Assembly (NCBI GenBank): GCA_025201845.1
Contig: MU603959.1
Location: 4,972 to 68,971 of the forward strand
Length of the DNA: 64,000 nt
DNA from: Martensiomyces pterosporus
Taxonomy: Eukaryota > Kickxellomycota > Kickxellomycetes > Kickxellales > Kickxellaceae
Direction of reading: 5' to 3'
The notes under the pieces are model-generated. The model had not been told where the DNA came from, searched no databases, and was given only the letters and a program-made list of their open reading frames with translations. The position numbers and the translations under genes were made by a program. Below are positions 29,435 through 43,417 of this stretch, piece by piece. Every line of letters begins with the position of its first letter. The stretch's first letter is position 1.

Positions 29435-32400
29435 TCAGACAAAGCCAAACCCGGTGCTGCACTCCGATATGGCAAGCAGCAGATTCGCCTTCAGCGTCTC
29501 AAAGTTGTCATACAGCGGCAGGTCCAGCTGGTTGAAGCACGTGTGCGCAGTCGGCAGGCGGGTCGGCGACCCAAAGTCCTTGTGGATCTGGAACTTCTGC
29601 ACGCCCTGGCTGCCCTGTATGTGCGCAAATCCCTCAAGGGGCACCTTGCTCGTGCCCGTGACAAACTGCAGCAGCTTGGCCCTCTCCTCCTGGTCAAACG
29701 AGCGGACTGCGCGCCAGAACCACTGTATCTGCGCCGAGCTGGAGCTGTACCCGCCATGGTACTCCGTGTTGTTTCTCCAGTCGTCCACATCAATGTCGGG
29801 CATTCCGCTGATCAGCAGCTCTAGCTCCTGCTCGTTGAAGATCTGAATCAGGTCCTTCGGAATCAAGTCGTGGAAGCCCGTCAAGAACGCCTTGATCTGG
29901 TCCTTGATGGCCTTCGACAGCCGCTGCTCAGTGACGAGCCTGACGTACTCGGCCTTGTTTTCCTCCGTGACGCCGATCTCCTGGCCGTTCTCAACCAGAT
30001 CAATAACGCGGTGCTGGCCAAAGTCGTCCACCTCAATGCTGAATGTCTCCTCAAACACATCGGTGATGTCGTTCTCCAGGATCCACTCGAGCGACTTGTA
30101 GTAGCTGGGGTCAATGGCCTCCATGTCGCGGTAATCCACCTTGCGGCCAAGAATGTGTTTGTAGAACGACCGGGTGAAGTACGCGTCCAGCACCCGCTGG
30201 TCGACAATGGCCTTGCCAATGATGCGCCCAACAAACTTGAAGTACAGGAGGTGCTCCGGGTTGGCCCAGCTCTGCGGGTTCGGCTGGTACGTAACGCGGC
30301 CCGACGCAGACGGTTTGAACAGCGCATAGTCGGGGTTGAACATCTGCCTCGCAAGCGCCTGGAACCACTCGCGGCTGACACCGCCCGCATCGACGCCCTC
30401 CTCGTCGTAGAACTTGACGTGAATCCGTCCGCGCTTGATCTCGTCGCCCGACTTGCCCGCAAACTGGTGGAACGAATCCTCAAACACCGTCTCGCGGTGC
30501 ACGTTCAGGTTGAGGGTCGAGGCAATGGGCCGCGTGTTGGGCCGCCTGCCGCTGCTGTCGTCGTGCAGACGCTGGTAGAAGTACGACCGCTTGTTGTCAA
30601 AGTCCAGCACATGCGGGTTGTAGACAAGCAGCGAGAACGAGCCGCTCAGCAGGCCAGGGTTGTTGCGCACAAGCGTGTTGAGGATCTTCTTGTGCTGCTC
30701 GGTGAAGTTCTGGAAGTACGCCTCGCCCGAGGTCACTGCCGCAGACGACGGGGCCGGCGCTGGCGCTGCAGGGGAAGCTGCAGGGACGCCCGCCTTGTTC
30801 TTCTCGCCCACGATCGGCTTGAACACGACCATAAAGCTCTCAATCAGCGGAAGCAGCACCGTGGCAACATGGGCCAGGTCAGGCGACGCGCCAGTGCAGC
30901 GCAGGCAGGAGCTTGTGGCCTCCCACAGGGGCAGGAACTGCGGGTCCTGGCCAAGCGACAGCGACTTCAGCCTCAGCAGCTCGCCAGTCAAATGCTCGTC
31001 AGCGGCAGGAGCAGAGTCAAGCTCCATGCCCCTGGGCTCCTTGGCCAGAGAAGACGCAGCCTCTGCCGCCGCCGTCTGCTTGTCCTCCATGCGCTTCGAC
31101 AGGGTCGTCGAGATGTAGTCAACCGCCATCAGCAGCCTCAGCAGGCGCGACTGGTGGGACGACGCCGGCGAGAACTTTGACAGGGTGATGTCGCGCACCT
31201 TGTCCAGCAGGTCAGTGGGGAGCTCGGTCGGGGTGCGCAGACCGGGCGTGTTGGTGTTGCTGGCATCCTCATTGGCGTCGTCCAGGTCGTCCGCAGGCGT
31301 CAGGGTCTGGAGCACCGGCAAAAGCTGCGCAATGTCCCTGCAGACGCTGCTCGACAGCTCCGATGCGCGCTTGACAAGCTCGTCCGTAACAACGGAGAGC
31401 ACGCCGGGCATGTGCGACAGGTTCTGGATAAGGCTCAGCGTGTGCTGGAACGTGCGCGACGTGCACTCGCCCGCAGCCAGCACATTGACAATGGCTCTCA
31501 GCGCGTGCGCAGGGATCTCAGGCAGCTGGACAACATACTTCTTGTCAGCCTGGCCCTCCAGCGACGGCGCCGGCTCGCTGCTTTGCTGCTGCTGCTGGTT
31601 GCGCCTGACCATGCTTCCCAGCGGCTTAGTGATGGTTGACAGGAGCTGCATCAGAAGCTCTGTGACGGTGTTTCCGTGGCTGTAATACAGAGGCTTCTCC
31701 AGCAGCGTAAGCAGGTGCACAAGCGGGAACCTGCTCTCCTCGTCCTCCGTGCGCGTCTTGCCGTACAGCGACTTGAGCGTATGGTGCTCCACAAGGAAGT
31801 GCATCGATGCACGCGGGTTGTGCGCTGCCAGGTTGTGGAGAATGTCAAGGCACCTCTGCGCCGGAACATAAGCCGGAATGTCGGTGTGCAGGTCGCTCAG
31901 CGGGAACGAAAAGTCGGGGCTCTGGTTTTGCACCAGGCTGGACGTAAACTGCGCAACCGCAGGCGTGCCAAGAACCGCCGTGCTTCCCTGCTCAGCTGAC
32001 GACTGCGGATGCGCATCGCTGCCACCGGTCCTCGCCAACCCACGCTGGGGAGTCTTCGGCACTGCACCTGCACCTGCACCTGCACCTGCACTCGCTCCAG
32101 CCGCCGGCACATTCGCGCTCTCCTGCGTGTTGGCCGACGTCATGTCCACCGAAGAGCCACTGCCAGACCCAATGGCGTGTCGAATGACAGCATCAACATC
32201 GCCCAGACTGGTCGCATTGCTATCAAGGATCGACAGGATGAGCTGGATGAACTGCGACCTCGTCCTTCCGTTCTCGCAGATATACTGCATGATCTTCATG
32301 ATCAGAGTGCTGGACAGTGCATGGTTCGGCAAGAAGATAAACCGGGTAAGCGCTGCAAGCTCCGGCCTGCTGAGCAGCTGGACAGCGATGTCGCGTGAAG

Positions 32401-35400
32401 CAACCTTCTTGCGCCGCTTCTCGTGAAGCCGCTGCTGCTCCGCCTGAGCGTCGCGCGACTCGTTGCTGGTTTGGCGCACCGCCGAGCCAGGCATTCCGAT
32501 GCGCAGTCTGTCACGCAGAGGAGCAGTCACCGAGGTGCGCGAGCTGCCGCTGGCGCTGGACTGCAGCGCGCCAGACGACGCCATAGCACGACGTTGGCGC
32601 GCAAAGCTCTCCTGCTCCAGCATCTGCCGCTGCAGCCGCTCCTGCTCCAGCACCTCCTCTCGGATCTCGGGAGGCAGTGCGTTGAGGAACTCCTGGCTGA
32701 TTGCCCCGTCCAAGTCGGCCTGCTCGGAGTCCCGCGATCCACTGTTGCCGCTCGCTGCCTGCTCGTGCTCGCGCGCCGCACGCAGCTCCTCGCGCCGCCC
32801 CTCAATGACCTCCATGCGGAGATAGTCGGGCAGGGCAAGCAGGAACTCCGGGTCAATGCCGGTGTCAGTGATGTCCATTCTTTCGCCATTCACGACAACG
32901 AATACCGGCTCGGGAGCCGGCGCCTCGCCCTCCGCACTGCTCGAGTCGGCGCCATCGGGTGCAGGCGCATCGACGGCCATTCCAGAAGGCTCCCCGTCAG
33001 CCGCTCTTTCGCTCTCCGCAGCCTTCGCCTCCTCGGCCAGCCTTGCCTCCTCGGCCAGCCTTGCCTCTTCAGCCACGCGAGCCTCCTCCTCGCGCTTACG
33101 GCGCTCGGCGTCCTCCTTTTCCATGTTCATGCGCTCGACAATGGCCTCGCGGCGGATAATCTCAAGCTGGTACCTCCGCTTCAGCAGGTTCTGGCGAATT
33201 GCCTCTGGTATGATCCTGTTAAGCAAGGCGCTCGTCAGCCTCGACGAGCAGTTGTTGACGTAGACGCCCAGCAGCATCTTCGCCTCCTCCTGCCAGCGCT
33301 CCACGGTGCTCTGCGGCATGTAGCTCTCGATCGCCGTGGCAGCCCTATACAGCTGCACGAGTTCCTGGAACACCGCCGCTGCCTCCGAGTTGCCGTCGTT
33401 CAGGGCGCCCTCGACGGTTCCGTCAGCCACGCCCTCGCCAGCCTCGTCCTCAGTCCACGGCGTCGGCCCCTGCTGGTTGCTGGCTCCTGGGATGCGGTCA
33501 ATGGCATATATGGGGCGGCGCCCATGCGAGAACGTCTGCGACAGCAGGGCTGCCATTCTGTGTCCAAGGTTGTACACATCGTCGTTCGAGCTGCGGGGCG
33601 TGCCGCCGAACACGTTGCGCGAGATACGGTCAGCGCGGGCTTGCAGCCCGTTGCGGTCGCTCCTCTCCGGGCGCTCAGCGCGGTCAATCATCGGGTGGCC
33701 CATGTTGTGGCCAGCGCCTCCCAGGCCTCCAATCGGATGGCCTGGTCTTCCCAGCCCCGAAAGGCGAGGCAGTTGGATATCCAGGAAGTTGGCACCGCCG
33801 CCAGCAGCGTGGGGTGCAAACGCACGGCTGCCTCCAAGCGACCCAGCGGACTCGCCATTCATATTCATGAGCGGGCCAGCAGTCGCGGTGATCGCAAGGC
33901 CGTCGGGAGCCGCATCGCTCCAGATGCCCTCGATCTGGATGTTTCTCATATTGCGGCTTGCAGCCAGCCCGTTAGAGATGGTCTGCATGACAAAGTTCGA
34001 AAAGTCCGAGTTGCTTCCAAGAGCAGCCGGCATCCCTTGCTCGTCGATGGCCTCCATCGTGATCTCGAGCGTATCGGGGAAGTGCTCGAGGAACGAGTCA
34101 GGGTCCTCGTCGTCGCTGCCGTTGCTCTCGTCGTCGTCATCGTCGGCGTCGTCGTCATTGTCATCGTCAACGTCGTCCTCGTGGGGGATTCTATCATCGT
34201 CCCGGTGCGCACCTCCGCTGGCGTCCGCACGCCCATTGCCAGCACTGCCAGCGCGGCTAGCGACACGGCCGATGCCATCGCCAGCCCTTGACGCTGCCTC
34301 TGCACCGGTGGCGCCGTCCAGAGCGCCCACCAGCTGATCCAGATTGGCAGCATTAGCAATGGACATCAGGCTCTCGCCCAGTGTCCGGTTGCGCCCAGAC
34401 CCGCGAGGGTGGCTGTGGTGGTGGTGGTGGCGATGGTGCTGCTGCGACCCATGCTGCGAGAAGTGCTGGTGGATGGCCTCGATCGCATCCAGGTCGCCCT
34501 CGGACAGCTCGCTGGTCCACCCATCATCCAGCTCCTCATCGGAGACGTCGTCGTCGTCGTTGGTCTCGACAACCTCTCCGTCAAGGTCGCTGCCATACGA
34601 GTAGGCGTCCTGGTCCAGCTCCTCCATCATCCGGTCCTCGTCCTCCTGAAGCAGGCTCTCCTGCTCCTCGACGGTCAGATCCAAGTCGCTGTCCTCACCG
34701 CTCTCGCCGACATCGTCATCCTCACCACTGCCACCAATGTCGTCGTCATCCTCATCCTCATCCTCCTCTTCGTCATCCTCGCCCTCATGCATTATCGTCT
34801 CCATCTCAGCCTCCATCTCGACGTCACTGTTATCTCCGTGGACCTCGTCGACCATGCTCTCGTCGAGCAGCATGTCCTCGGCCATCTCCTCGTCCTCAGT
34901 GTCCAGGTCGCTGATCGACGAGTCGTCGTCGTCGTAGATCTCCTCCTCAAAGTCCTCTTCCATGATGCCGTCGCTGAACTCATCGCCAGCATCATTGCGA
35001 CGCCCGGTTCGCTGGTTCTGGTACAGCCCAAGCGCTGAGTTCTGGTAAAGATCCGGAGGAATGTCGTCGTCCTCGCCAACAGATCCAAGCCCATGGTCCT
35101 CCTCAAGAAGGTCCATGGAGAACCCAAGCTGGCCCGCCGCAGAGGGCATCTTCTCTTGCCCAGACTCCTCCCACGCCGCCAAAACAGCCTCACGGCTGAT
35201 CTTGACAGCCGCCTTCGCCAGATGCTCGATGGGACGCAGGAAGACGTTGAGCATCTCGCGGCTCTGCGGGTGGTTGAGGTTGAGTCTGCTGCTGGCAGCA
35301 GTAAGCAGATCGAGGATGCCGCGCTCCAGAATCATCTTCTTGAGCGCGTTGACGTTCTCCTTATCGCTGCTGTTGTCCCTGTCGCTGGACTGGTGGCGCG

Positions 35401-38400
35401 AGTTGGACGGCCAGCCGTGGTTGATGGGGCGAGCGATGACCAGCTTGTACGTGAGGTGGGCAAGCGACGTCAGCCGGGCATAGATGATATCCGTGCCGCC
35501 AATACCAGAAGCAGTGGCAGAAAGGCACTCGCGGAACGCGCGCACGATGTGGTCCAGCACAAGCTGGCGTGCTGCCGAGAGCGAGGCGTTATAGCTGCCA
35601 ACCAGCGAGTCCAGCGTGATTTCAGTCGACACAGATGCGCTGGTGCTGCGGTCGCCAACCGGTGCACCTGGCTTTGCGCTGGTGGTGGTAGTCCAGCCCT
35701 CCTGGTGGCGCACGCAGATAGTGCTCAGCAGAGCAGTTGCCCAGAACGTGACGCAGCGAGAAAGCTGTCCTCTCTTGACTGCAATCTGGTGCTTGGCGAT
35801 GGCCAGTGCCCTCTCAACCTCGGTTCCCTGCGTTTCATCCACCTTGCTCTTCTGCTTGGGCGATTTGGCGCTGGTGACAGCCTCACGCACAATCAAGTCG
35901 TGGACAAGATGGCTAATGAGCGGCGACCGAATACGCAATGCAGGCTGCTGCTGCTGCTGCTGCTGCTGCTGTGGCTGCGGTAGACTGAAGCTGTGGTCGT
36001 CCTGATTAGATGGCGCCTTTACCTTGCCCTTGTCCTTGCGCGGGCTGAGCAGACCGGGTGCGCTGGACCGAGCAACAAAAATGGCCCTCAGGGCGAACGG
36101 GAACGATGCAATAAGCTCAGCCAGGCACTGCATCAGGAAGCAGCGATACGCAATGGTGTCGGGGCTGTCTTCAGACGACAGACCAGCAGCAGAGGCAGAA
36201 GCAGCAGCGCCTGTGGTCGCAGCCATGGGACCAGAGAGCGCCTCTGTGCTCTTGCTGCCAGCCAACATGCCAGTGCTGCCTCCACGGACCTTGCTCGGCG
36301 TGGGCGGCGCCTGGAGATCCAGCGCTGTGTTGGTGCGCGAGATGTGCGGAGCACTGCCAGCCGGGCGCAGCGAGAGAATCTCGTCAGCCACAAACTCCAC
36401 AACCTTGCAGGCAAGCGCCTCCGACTCCTGGTCCAGAACATACGGCTCAAACGGAGGCTGATTCTTCTTTTTCTCGAGGTAGTCCATAAAGCCCTTGCTT
36501 GTGCACTTCTCCGGCGACTTGGCGCCATCGCCGCTTGGCTGCGCCTTTTCCACGGTAGAATCGGCGAGCGCTGGCGCAGGTGACTCGCTGCTGCCTGCAT
36601 CGGCCTTCTCGTCGTCGGCATCGTCGACAACAGGGCTGCTTTCGTACAGATCAACCTCCTCCTCATCCAGCAGCTTCACCGATCGCCACGCCAGGGCCAT
36701 CCAGCTCACGCGCATGTCGTCCGAGTATGTGGGCAAGTAGCACCGCTCGGCCGAAACCTGTGTGAACAGCGCTGGGTCGCGCAGCGCATATGCCATGGTG
36801 CCACGCACATACGCCGTGACATCCGTCGACGAAAACTGCGGGCTCTCAAACCACCCGCGAATGAGGTTCTCCAGGATCAGCCTGAGCACGGGCTTGCTTT
36901 CAATAACATGCCGCAAGACGTGCATGACAAGCGTGCGCTCCTGGCGCAGCTCGCGGTGGTCCTCCTTGGGCACAGTCATAATGGCGTTGACAAATCCAGT
37001 CGGCGTAGTCTCCTTGTTGGCAGCCGCAGTGATGCTCGGCAGGTTGCCTGGAGACAGCGTGCGCATGGCACGAACGACACTGGCCAGACCGCCGCTCTCC
37101 AAAAACCCAGCGGCAAACTCGGGGTTGCGCGTGAGAATGACGATCAGCCGAAGAAGCGCGTTGAGGTCGCGCGGCGCAAACGTAGGCATGGGGCTGGAGA
37201 AGAACGACGTGGCGAGGCGCTGGAGCTCGAGCTGGCTCTCCTCGCTAAACACAGGCTCTGCTGGAGTCTCCTTTGCCTCCTTGCTGGGCTCTGCGCCCTC
37301 TGTCTGAGCTGGAGTCGGTGCGCCAGACGAGGCCGCTTCAGCGTCGTCTCCTGCCAGCGCAGGCGCATCGGCATCTGGCTGGGCTTGGGCAGGCAGCGCT
37401 GCTGACGAAGACGCAGGCAAGGCGCCTACATGAGCCTGTGTGCTGGGCTCGGAGGACACCTCCCCATCGACAGGCGACGACGACGGCGGCAGCTTGACCA
37501 GGCCGCGCTTGGCAATCCGCTGGAACTCGTCCTTGGGCTTGAGCTTCTCGTTTGGCGGCTCGCTGTCGCGCTGCAGGAGCAGCTCCGCGACGAGCAGCGT
37601 GGCAGTAAGCCAGACAGGCGACTTGCCTTCGCGCTGGCTAGCCACATCGAGCGCGCCGACGAGGTGAGGCCCAACGGCGTGGATATGCGGGTACATTTCG
37701 TCGATCAACGAAGAGCTGCTCAGAATCACAGCCCACATGTACGCGTGTGCAGCCAGGCGCTCGTCCAAGGCAGTGTTGCTGCTGTCTACACCAGCCTGGT
37801 CCAGCAACGGAATAAATGCGTTGAGCAGGATGTGCACGACGGGGCCAGACTCGTTCTTGCGCATAACGAGCTCAAGAACGCTCTTGACTTGGAACACGGC
37901 CTTGTCCTTGAACTCGTCGATGATTTCGATCGACCGCGGAGCGATGCTGGCACGCAGCTCGTCACGCAGCTTCTTGAGCTCCTCGCGCTGAGCGTCTTCA
38001 GAAGCCTCCTTTGACTTCCGCCATGCCTCGCTGTTGTATGGCTCAATGCCGTTCTTGCTCGAGGAAGCCTCGGCAGCTGGCTCATCGGTAGCACCCGAGG
38101 CGGCTGCCCCGCTATCGCCTGCTGCTGCCGCCGCCGGCTCTTCGCTGACAGCCGAATCGACAGCCATGGGCTCGGTCTCTTGAGTGGCCATGCTTTGCTG
38201 CTCAGCGCTCTGCGAGTCTCCAGATTCCTCTGCCACAGCGCCCGGCTCAGTCGCCGCAGCAGCCGGTGCACCGGTGGAGTCTGTGGCTGCAGCGGTGTCG
38301 TCTGCAGTCTCCTCGCGGCTCTCCGAGCTGTTTGTGAGCAAGTCGTTGGCAGCACGCGCCAGGCTGTTCAGATTGCGACGCAGCGCCGCCTCCGCATCCT

Positions 38401-41400
38401 CGCGCGAGAACCCCATCCCAATCAGCTCCTCGACACGCTCCGGATTCGCGGTAACACTCGGCGTCGTAGCGGCCGGCTGCGACGGCTGCATGGGGGCCTG
38501 CGAGAGAGGCGACGAGCGCTCGATGCCTCCTAGCGTGCGCGAGAGCAGCGGGATGGGCGTCTGCGACCCCGAAGCACGGCTGGAGGCCTGCGAAATGCGG
38601 CGGCGGTCCAGGAAGTTGGGGAAATGGGGTCTGAAGCTAAGCTTGTGTCCGGCAGTCCGCAGCTCGTGCTGTGCGCTCAAGACGGGACCCAGGCACGCGA
38701 TGAAGGCCTGCATCAGGTTGTTGCTTCCGTGGACCAGCAGGGGCGACGCCCAGATCTTTGCCAGGGTGGGGAGAAGCTTCAGGCGCAGCCCAACAACAAA
38801 GTCGCTTGGCCGGAACCAGCACTGCTGCGCGTCGTGGTCGTGGCAGAGGGCCGGGTACTCCGGGCACTCGACGACCGGCTCGCCGTCGGCGATGAAGCTG
38901 AGAATCGAGAGCATGCTCTCAAGCACGTTGTCCAGCACCTGTCTAAGGCGCCTGCTTGGGCTTGCTGCAGCATCGCCAGCGGCAGTGGCAGCCTCCGTGC
39001 CTTCAGCGGGGAGTGACTCTGACCACGACCACATAGCCTCAAGCACCTCGCAGAACTGCTCAAGACCGCCGCCCTCGGCGAACAGCAGAAAGATGCGGAG
39101 CTTGAGATAGATCCTGTGGCGCGCAAACACGAGTGTCTTCATTATCGTGACCATGACCTGGTCGACCAGCTGCACTCCGGCAACTGTGTGCTCCACACCG
39201 TGGCAGAGCTTGAGGAGGTTGAACACGAATTCGACCAGCTCGTTGGCAAGGATAGACCCAATCTTTCCCTGGGACCCGTCCTTCGACCCCGCGCCGAGGT
39301 TGAGGCTGTTCGACATGCACTCGATAAAGTCGCCCGCGCTCAGCGTAAACGACACCGCGATCTCCGACAGGTTCTGGTAGTTCGCCATGACGTAGGGACT
39401 CGTGGCAGCGCCCGTGCTGCTGTCGATGTCCATCGGCTGGGCTGAAGAGACGGAAGCTCCGGTGGTCTCTGGAGCTTTGCCCTTGACATCAGCCTGTGGG
39501 GCAGCCGCTGTTGCCGCCGCTGCCGGCTCGTCCCTCTTGCCGTCCTCAGCAGCCTTGGAGAGCGCTGAGTGCGCCTGCTCGATGGCGACCGCCCTTTGGA
39601 TGATGCTGCAGTACGACTTGCAGACGGACTTGACAATGTAGATCAGGTCGTCGGTGGTCATGATGTCAGACATGTCCTTCAGGCTGCGAGCCAGGGAACC
39701 GCCGCCGGAGCCATTGATCAGGTTCGTGATAAGGGCCACAATGCCGGAGGTGCTGATGGTGTTGTGGATCTTCGCCTGCACGCTGATGTACTGGTCCTGC
39801 GGCAACGAAGACGGGTCCGCGAGCGCAATGAACTCGGAGACATCGTCCACATCGCCGCCAGCGCTGCTGGTGAGCAGCGGCAAGGCCACGCACTCCTTGA
39901 GCTCGCAAAACAGCGCCTTGAACACCTTTTCGTGCGAGGTGTCGAGCAGCGTCGATGCCAGGCCATGGAGCGACTTGAACGTGCGAGACTTGACAAACTC
40001 GAAGGGCAGCAGCGGCGAGCGCACCGCCTTGACAACCAGGTCCCACCCGCCCTTGTCCATAAACAGCTCCCCGTGCGTCCGCTGCTCAAGCAGGCCCTCC
40101 AGGAACGTTGTTGCCGACTCGAGCATCATTCCGTAGTAGTCGTCCAGGTGGCTCTTGACCTCTGCCTCCCTGGCCGAACGCAGGAGGAACGTGTTTCCCG
40201 GGTCAAGACTGTGCAGCGGCGAGTCGCTGGCGCCCATCTCAATGACCTGCTTGAGCATCAGGATCACCTCGTCCATGACGCTGTCCTTGACCGGCGGGAA
40301 ATGCCGCATGAACTCGTCCAGCGCCGCGCCAAACGAACCAGGCACATCGCCCTCCTGGAGCACTCTGACAAAGTCGGGGTTCGAGAACGTGCTCAGCACC
40401 TTTCTGATAATCGACGACTTGCGGAACTGCTCCATGCCAGCGTCGTTCAAGCAGAAAGCCCCGAGCGCGCTGGGGATGTTCATGATGACGTCGCCGTTGT
40501 ACGGAATGTGCTTTTCCAGGCAGCCAAACACGGTCTGGGGCAAGTGTGCCTCCTGGATGATCGGCAGGCTGGTTGGCTCGTTGTGGACAAGCATGGCGCT
40601 GATCGAGATTGACAAGCCATAGATATTAGACCCAAATGCTGCGGGGTGGGCCACCACGGACCGCAGCGTTTCTGGCAGCGATGTTTCGACAAGGTTGCGC
40701 AGCCTGTCCTGGTGGCTGGGCTGCTGGACCAGGTGCGAAAGCAGCTTGAACAGCTCCTTCAGCAGAACGATCTGCTCAGGCGCAAGGATCTCGCGGCGCC
40801 TGTACACCTGCTCCGGGTAGTCGGGGTATCTGGGCAGCGCAACGGGGCTGGACAGGTCGTCTGCAGACTCTGGCACAGCGTCGCTGATCGCAACGGCGCT
40901 GGCCACCTCGGCGTGCATCCGCTTGACCAGCGCGGAAATGCCGTTGGCGCTGCAAAAGGCTGGGAATGCGCTGTTGGCTGTCGAAATGAGGTAGTCCAAG
41001 AGCTTCGCCACCCGGCCCACGCTGCGAAGCTGGCCGGGGTGGGAGTGCCTCAGGGCAGACACAAAGATGGGCACTACACCTGCCGATACAAGGAGCTGCC
41101 CGCCATTCATGTTGTTTGCCATGCCAGTGAGGAAGGCATACAGTGCGTTCATAAAGTCAAGCGGGAACGCGGGGGGGTCGTGCGCATTGTTGAATGCCTT
41201 GCGAAGAATGAACATGAGCACGCCGTGGTTCGCCGATGCGTTGAGAGAGGCATAGGCGCCGGAGACCTCGCTGCGCTGCTTCAGCAGCCCCTCCAGAGCA
41301 AGGAACACGGCGGTCTGGACGCTCAGCGGCGCATGGACCTCAGGCTGGAGGACGCCGATGATGTCAGCGGTGAAGTTTGGCTCGCGCGACAGGAACATGT

Positions 41401-42611
41401 TCTTGAACTCCTGCTCGCTCATCAGCAGCGACAGAACCGTTGCCGCGTAGATGCGGGAGCGCAGAAGCGAGTGCCTCAAGTCGCTGTCGCCGTTGGCAAG
41501 CGCCAGCGCCACATAGATGCGGTGACGGAGCTCGTAGTGGTACGCCCGGGGGATCTTGTGCTTTGCGACTAGCCTGCCGAATGCCTGGTTCATTTGCGCA
41601 ACCACAGGCGCCGCAGCATCGACATCGAGGTCGCGCACGGCGATGTCAATCGACACAAGCCCCTCAGCCGTGGCGCCTGCCGCCCTGCTGAGGTTCGGCT
41701 GGGCCTGCGAGTGCCCCTTCTTTGCCGGGGTCTTGCGGTGGCTGCCGCTGGCCTTCCTGCGAAGCTCGGACTGAGTGCCGCTAAGACCCGCTGCACCAGC
41801 CTCCAGCTCAAGCTGGCGTGCCTCCTCGGCAGTGCGGAAAAACTGGTAGTGGACGATTCCCGCGTGTTTCTGGAGCACCTCTGTGTTCGCCTCTTGCGCA
41901 AGGAGCCTGAACTCGTTTGTGTGCGACGCAATGCTCTCCGTAGACCCACCGCCGATAAACGGCATCACATCCTTCTTGGCGTGCCACGGGTCTGCGACAG
42001 TCGTGAGTCTGGAGCTCATGGCCGTCAGACTTGCCTTCAGATCGCGCTGGTAGCTCCACCGCTGCGCTGTGCGGAGCAGCACGCGCAGGGTGTGCTCCAG
42101 CACCTCGTGGTCGTTAGTATTTAGCAGGCAGTCAAGGCGCTCGACCGAGCTGTAGAGGTTGCGGTTGATGCAGTTCTCAAGCAGGAGCCGCGAGAACATC
42201 AGAATCGCAACCACCGTCTGCTGGGTAGTCGCATCGAACGCCTCCGACTGCAGGTCCGAGAGATTGTACTTGGTGCACACATCCGCGAATATGTCGTCAA
42301 ACCGATTGAGCACCTTAATCCAGTGGTACATGTCGCCGCGAACGAACGGCCATTCGGCGTACGGCTGTAGGAGTCCATGTATCCGTTCTATGGGAGCAGT
42401 CTCGAGCAGCTCGCGCAGCTGCTGGATCTCCTGAGGCTACACCAAGAACAGCAGAGTAGCAGGGGGTGCGTCTTTTTTTTTAGTTTAGCATGCAAGCGAG
42501 CCTGCTTTGGAATGCGCGGTGCTGCTGTTGCTCGCAGCGCCAGTAGCGAGGTCAGCTGGTACCTACCGGAAAATTAAGCCTCTTGTGCTGGAGCTTCTTA
42601 ATTTTGGTCAT
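29435..42611 (-). CDS. TOM1: giant HECT E3 ubiquitin ligase, HUWE1/Tom1 type (4346 aa)
   Basis: Exon 1 is 42567-42611 (15 codons, MTKIKKLQHKRLNFP) and exon 2 is 29435-42430 (4331 codons). The intron of 136 bases is phase 0, GTAGGT...CTCAG. The join gives FPEIQQLRELL and then YHWIKVLNRFDDIFAD, as at the HUWE1 N-terminus. Order: N-terminal armadillo-like DUF908/DUF913 regions, a UBA domain (about 1346-1385, ERVEELIGMGFSREDAE), long acidic Asp/Glu/Ser tracts, two UBM-like ubiquitin-binding motifs (about 3207, DPEFLLALPDYL; about 3259, QEFLNALPPEI), and the HECT domain (about 3990-4346). The catalytic Cys is about residue 4313 in LPTAHTCFNQL. It ubiquitinates nuclear and cytosolic substrates, including excess ribosomal proteins and histones in yeast. 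Confidence 0.95.
34535..34950. repeat. acidic low-complexity coding tract in the HUWE1-like gene
   Basis: GTC/CTC-rich codons on the plus strand encode long Asp/Glu/Ser runs on the minus strand, in the middle of the ligase. This is the usual acidic region of Tom1/HUWE1. Confidence 0.8.
35942..35972. repeat. CTG microsatellite (poly-Gln) in the HUWE1-like gene
   Basis: Run of CTG triplets that encodes a Gln run on the minus strand. Length is likely variable. Confidence 0.8.
42431..42566 (-). other. intron of the HUWE1-like gene
   Basis: The frame upstream of exon 2 meets a stop (TAG) without an ATG, so a separate first exon is required. Donor GTAGGT follows CCG, acceptor CCTCAG precedes GAG. 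Phase 0, 136 bases. Confidence 0.75.
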
Positions 42612-43417
42612 TGTTGCGTGCTAGCACTCCTACACACAGCTCAGAAGGAGCGTCAACAGTATTAGTAAGCCGCGTTTGCACTCCCTTGGCTTGCAAGTAC
42701 CGCAGTCAAGCGGATTACAAATGCACGACAGTGGTGCGAAATAAATACAGGAAGCGGACGCACCTTCTCTTGCGATTAGAGCGATGGTAACAGCTGGGGC
42801 TAGCGACCAAGAGCGGGCGAATGACGTGTTTGGGTAAACAGGAAAAGCTCTGTGCGTGGTTGCGGTAATTTGTAAGTGAGAATAGAAAGTCTGTTTGGTT
42901 TGCAGGGAACTTGCTCTATTTGAGGTGGCGTAATGGGGGTTGCTGCTGTTGCTGCTGTTGTTGTTGTAATTGCGTTTTGTATGAGGTCAAACAAGAGAAG
43001 GCGAGGTGCAAAAGCCAGGGCAAAGCGTGGTGGCGGTGTGTATGCGGCTCTGCTTTCCCTGGAAAACGCAAAAGGGAGAAAATCTTCGTACATGACGACA
43101 TTGCCTCGGCAGGGGGACGTGTCCCGTGTGTCGCCTGAGTCGCCCCTTGGGGCCTCAGCTGGACAGATCTGACAACACATGCAGGGCAGCGCAAGATGGT
43201 CACTTGACACATGGCCAGAGCGGCATGCCAGCTGCTTTCCAGGAGCGCTGCATGCAAGCAGGCTGTTGACATGTTTACATGTATGGGGTGGATGTATCTG
43301 TTGATGCAGAAACTAGAAAACAAGCAATAGTAGTGAGGCGAGGACGGGAGGGTGCATGGGGTGAGGGGTTTGGGTGAGCATGTTACAGAAAAGCAATGTT
43401 TTTGGGCTGCTGCTGCA
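42612..43417. promoter_or_regulatory. intergenic: promoter of HUWE1-like gene, 3' flank of a regulator gene
   Basis: An 806-base gap between two minus-strand genes. It contains a GTT/GCT microsatellite (about 42940-42970). Several overlapping frames are present but look random. Confidence 0.4.

Noticed and set aside
29870..41572. Several long plus-strand frames (for example 29870-31180, 32423-34291, 40646-41572)
   Set aside because: They lie antisense to the HUWE1-like gene, whose 4331-codon exon and domain order are clear. They have no motifs of their own.
42940..42970. A CRISPR-like array
   Set aside because: The repeats are simple triplet microsatellites with no spacers.
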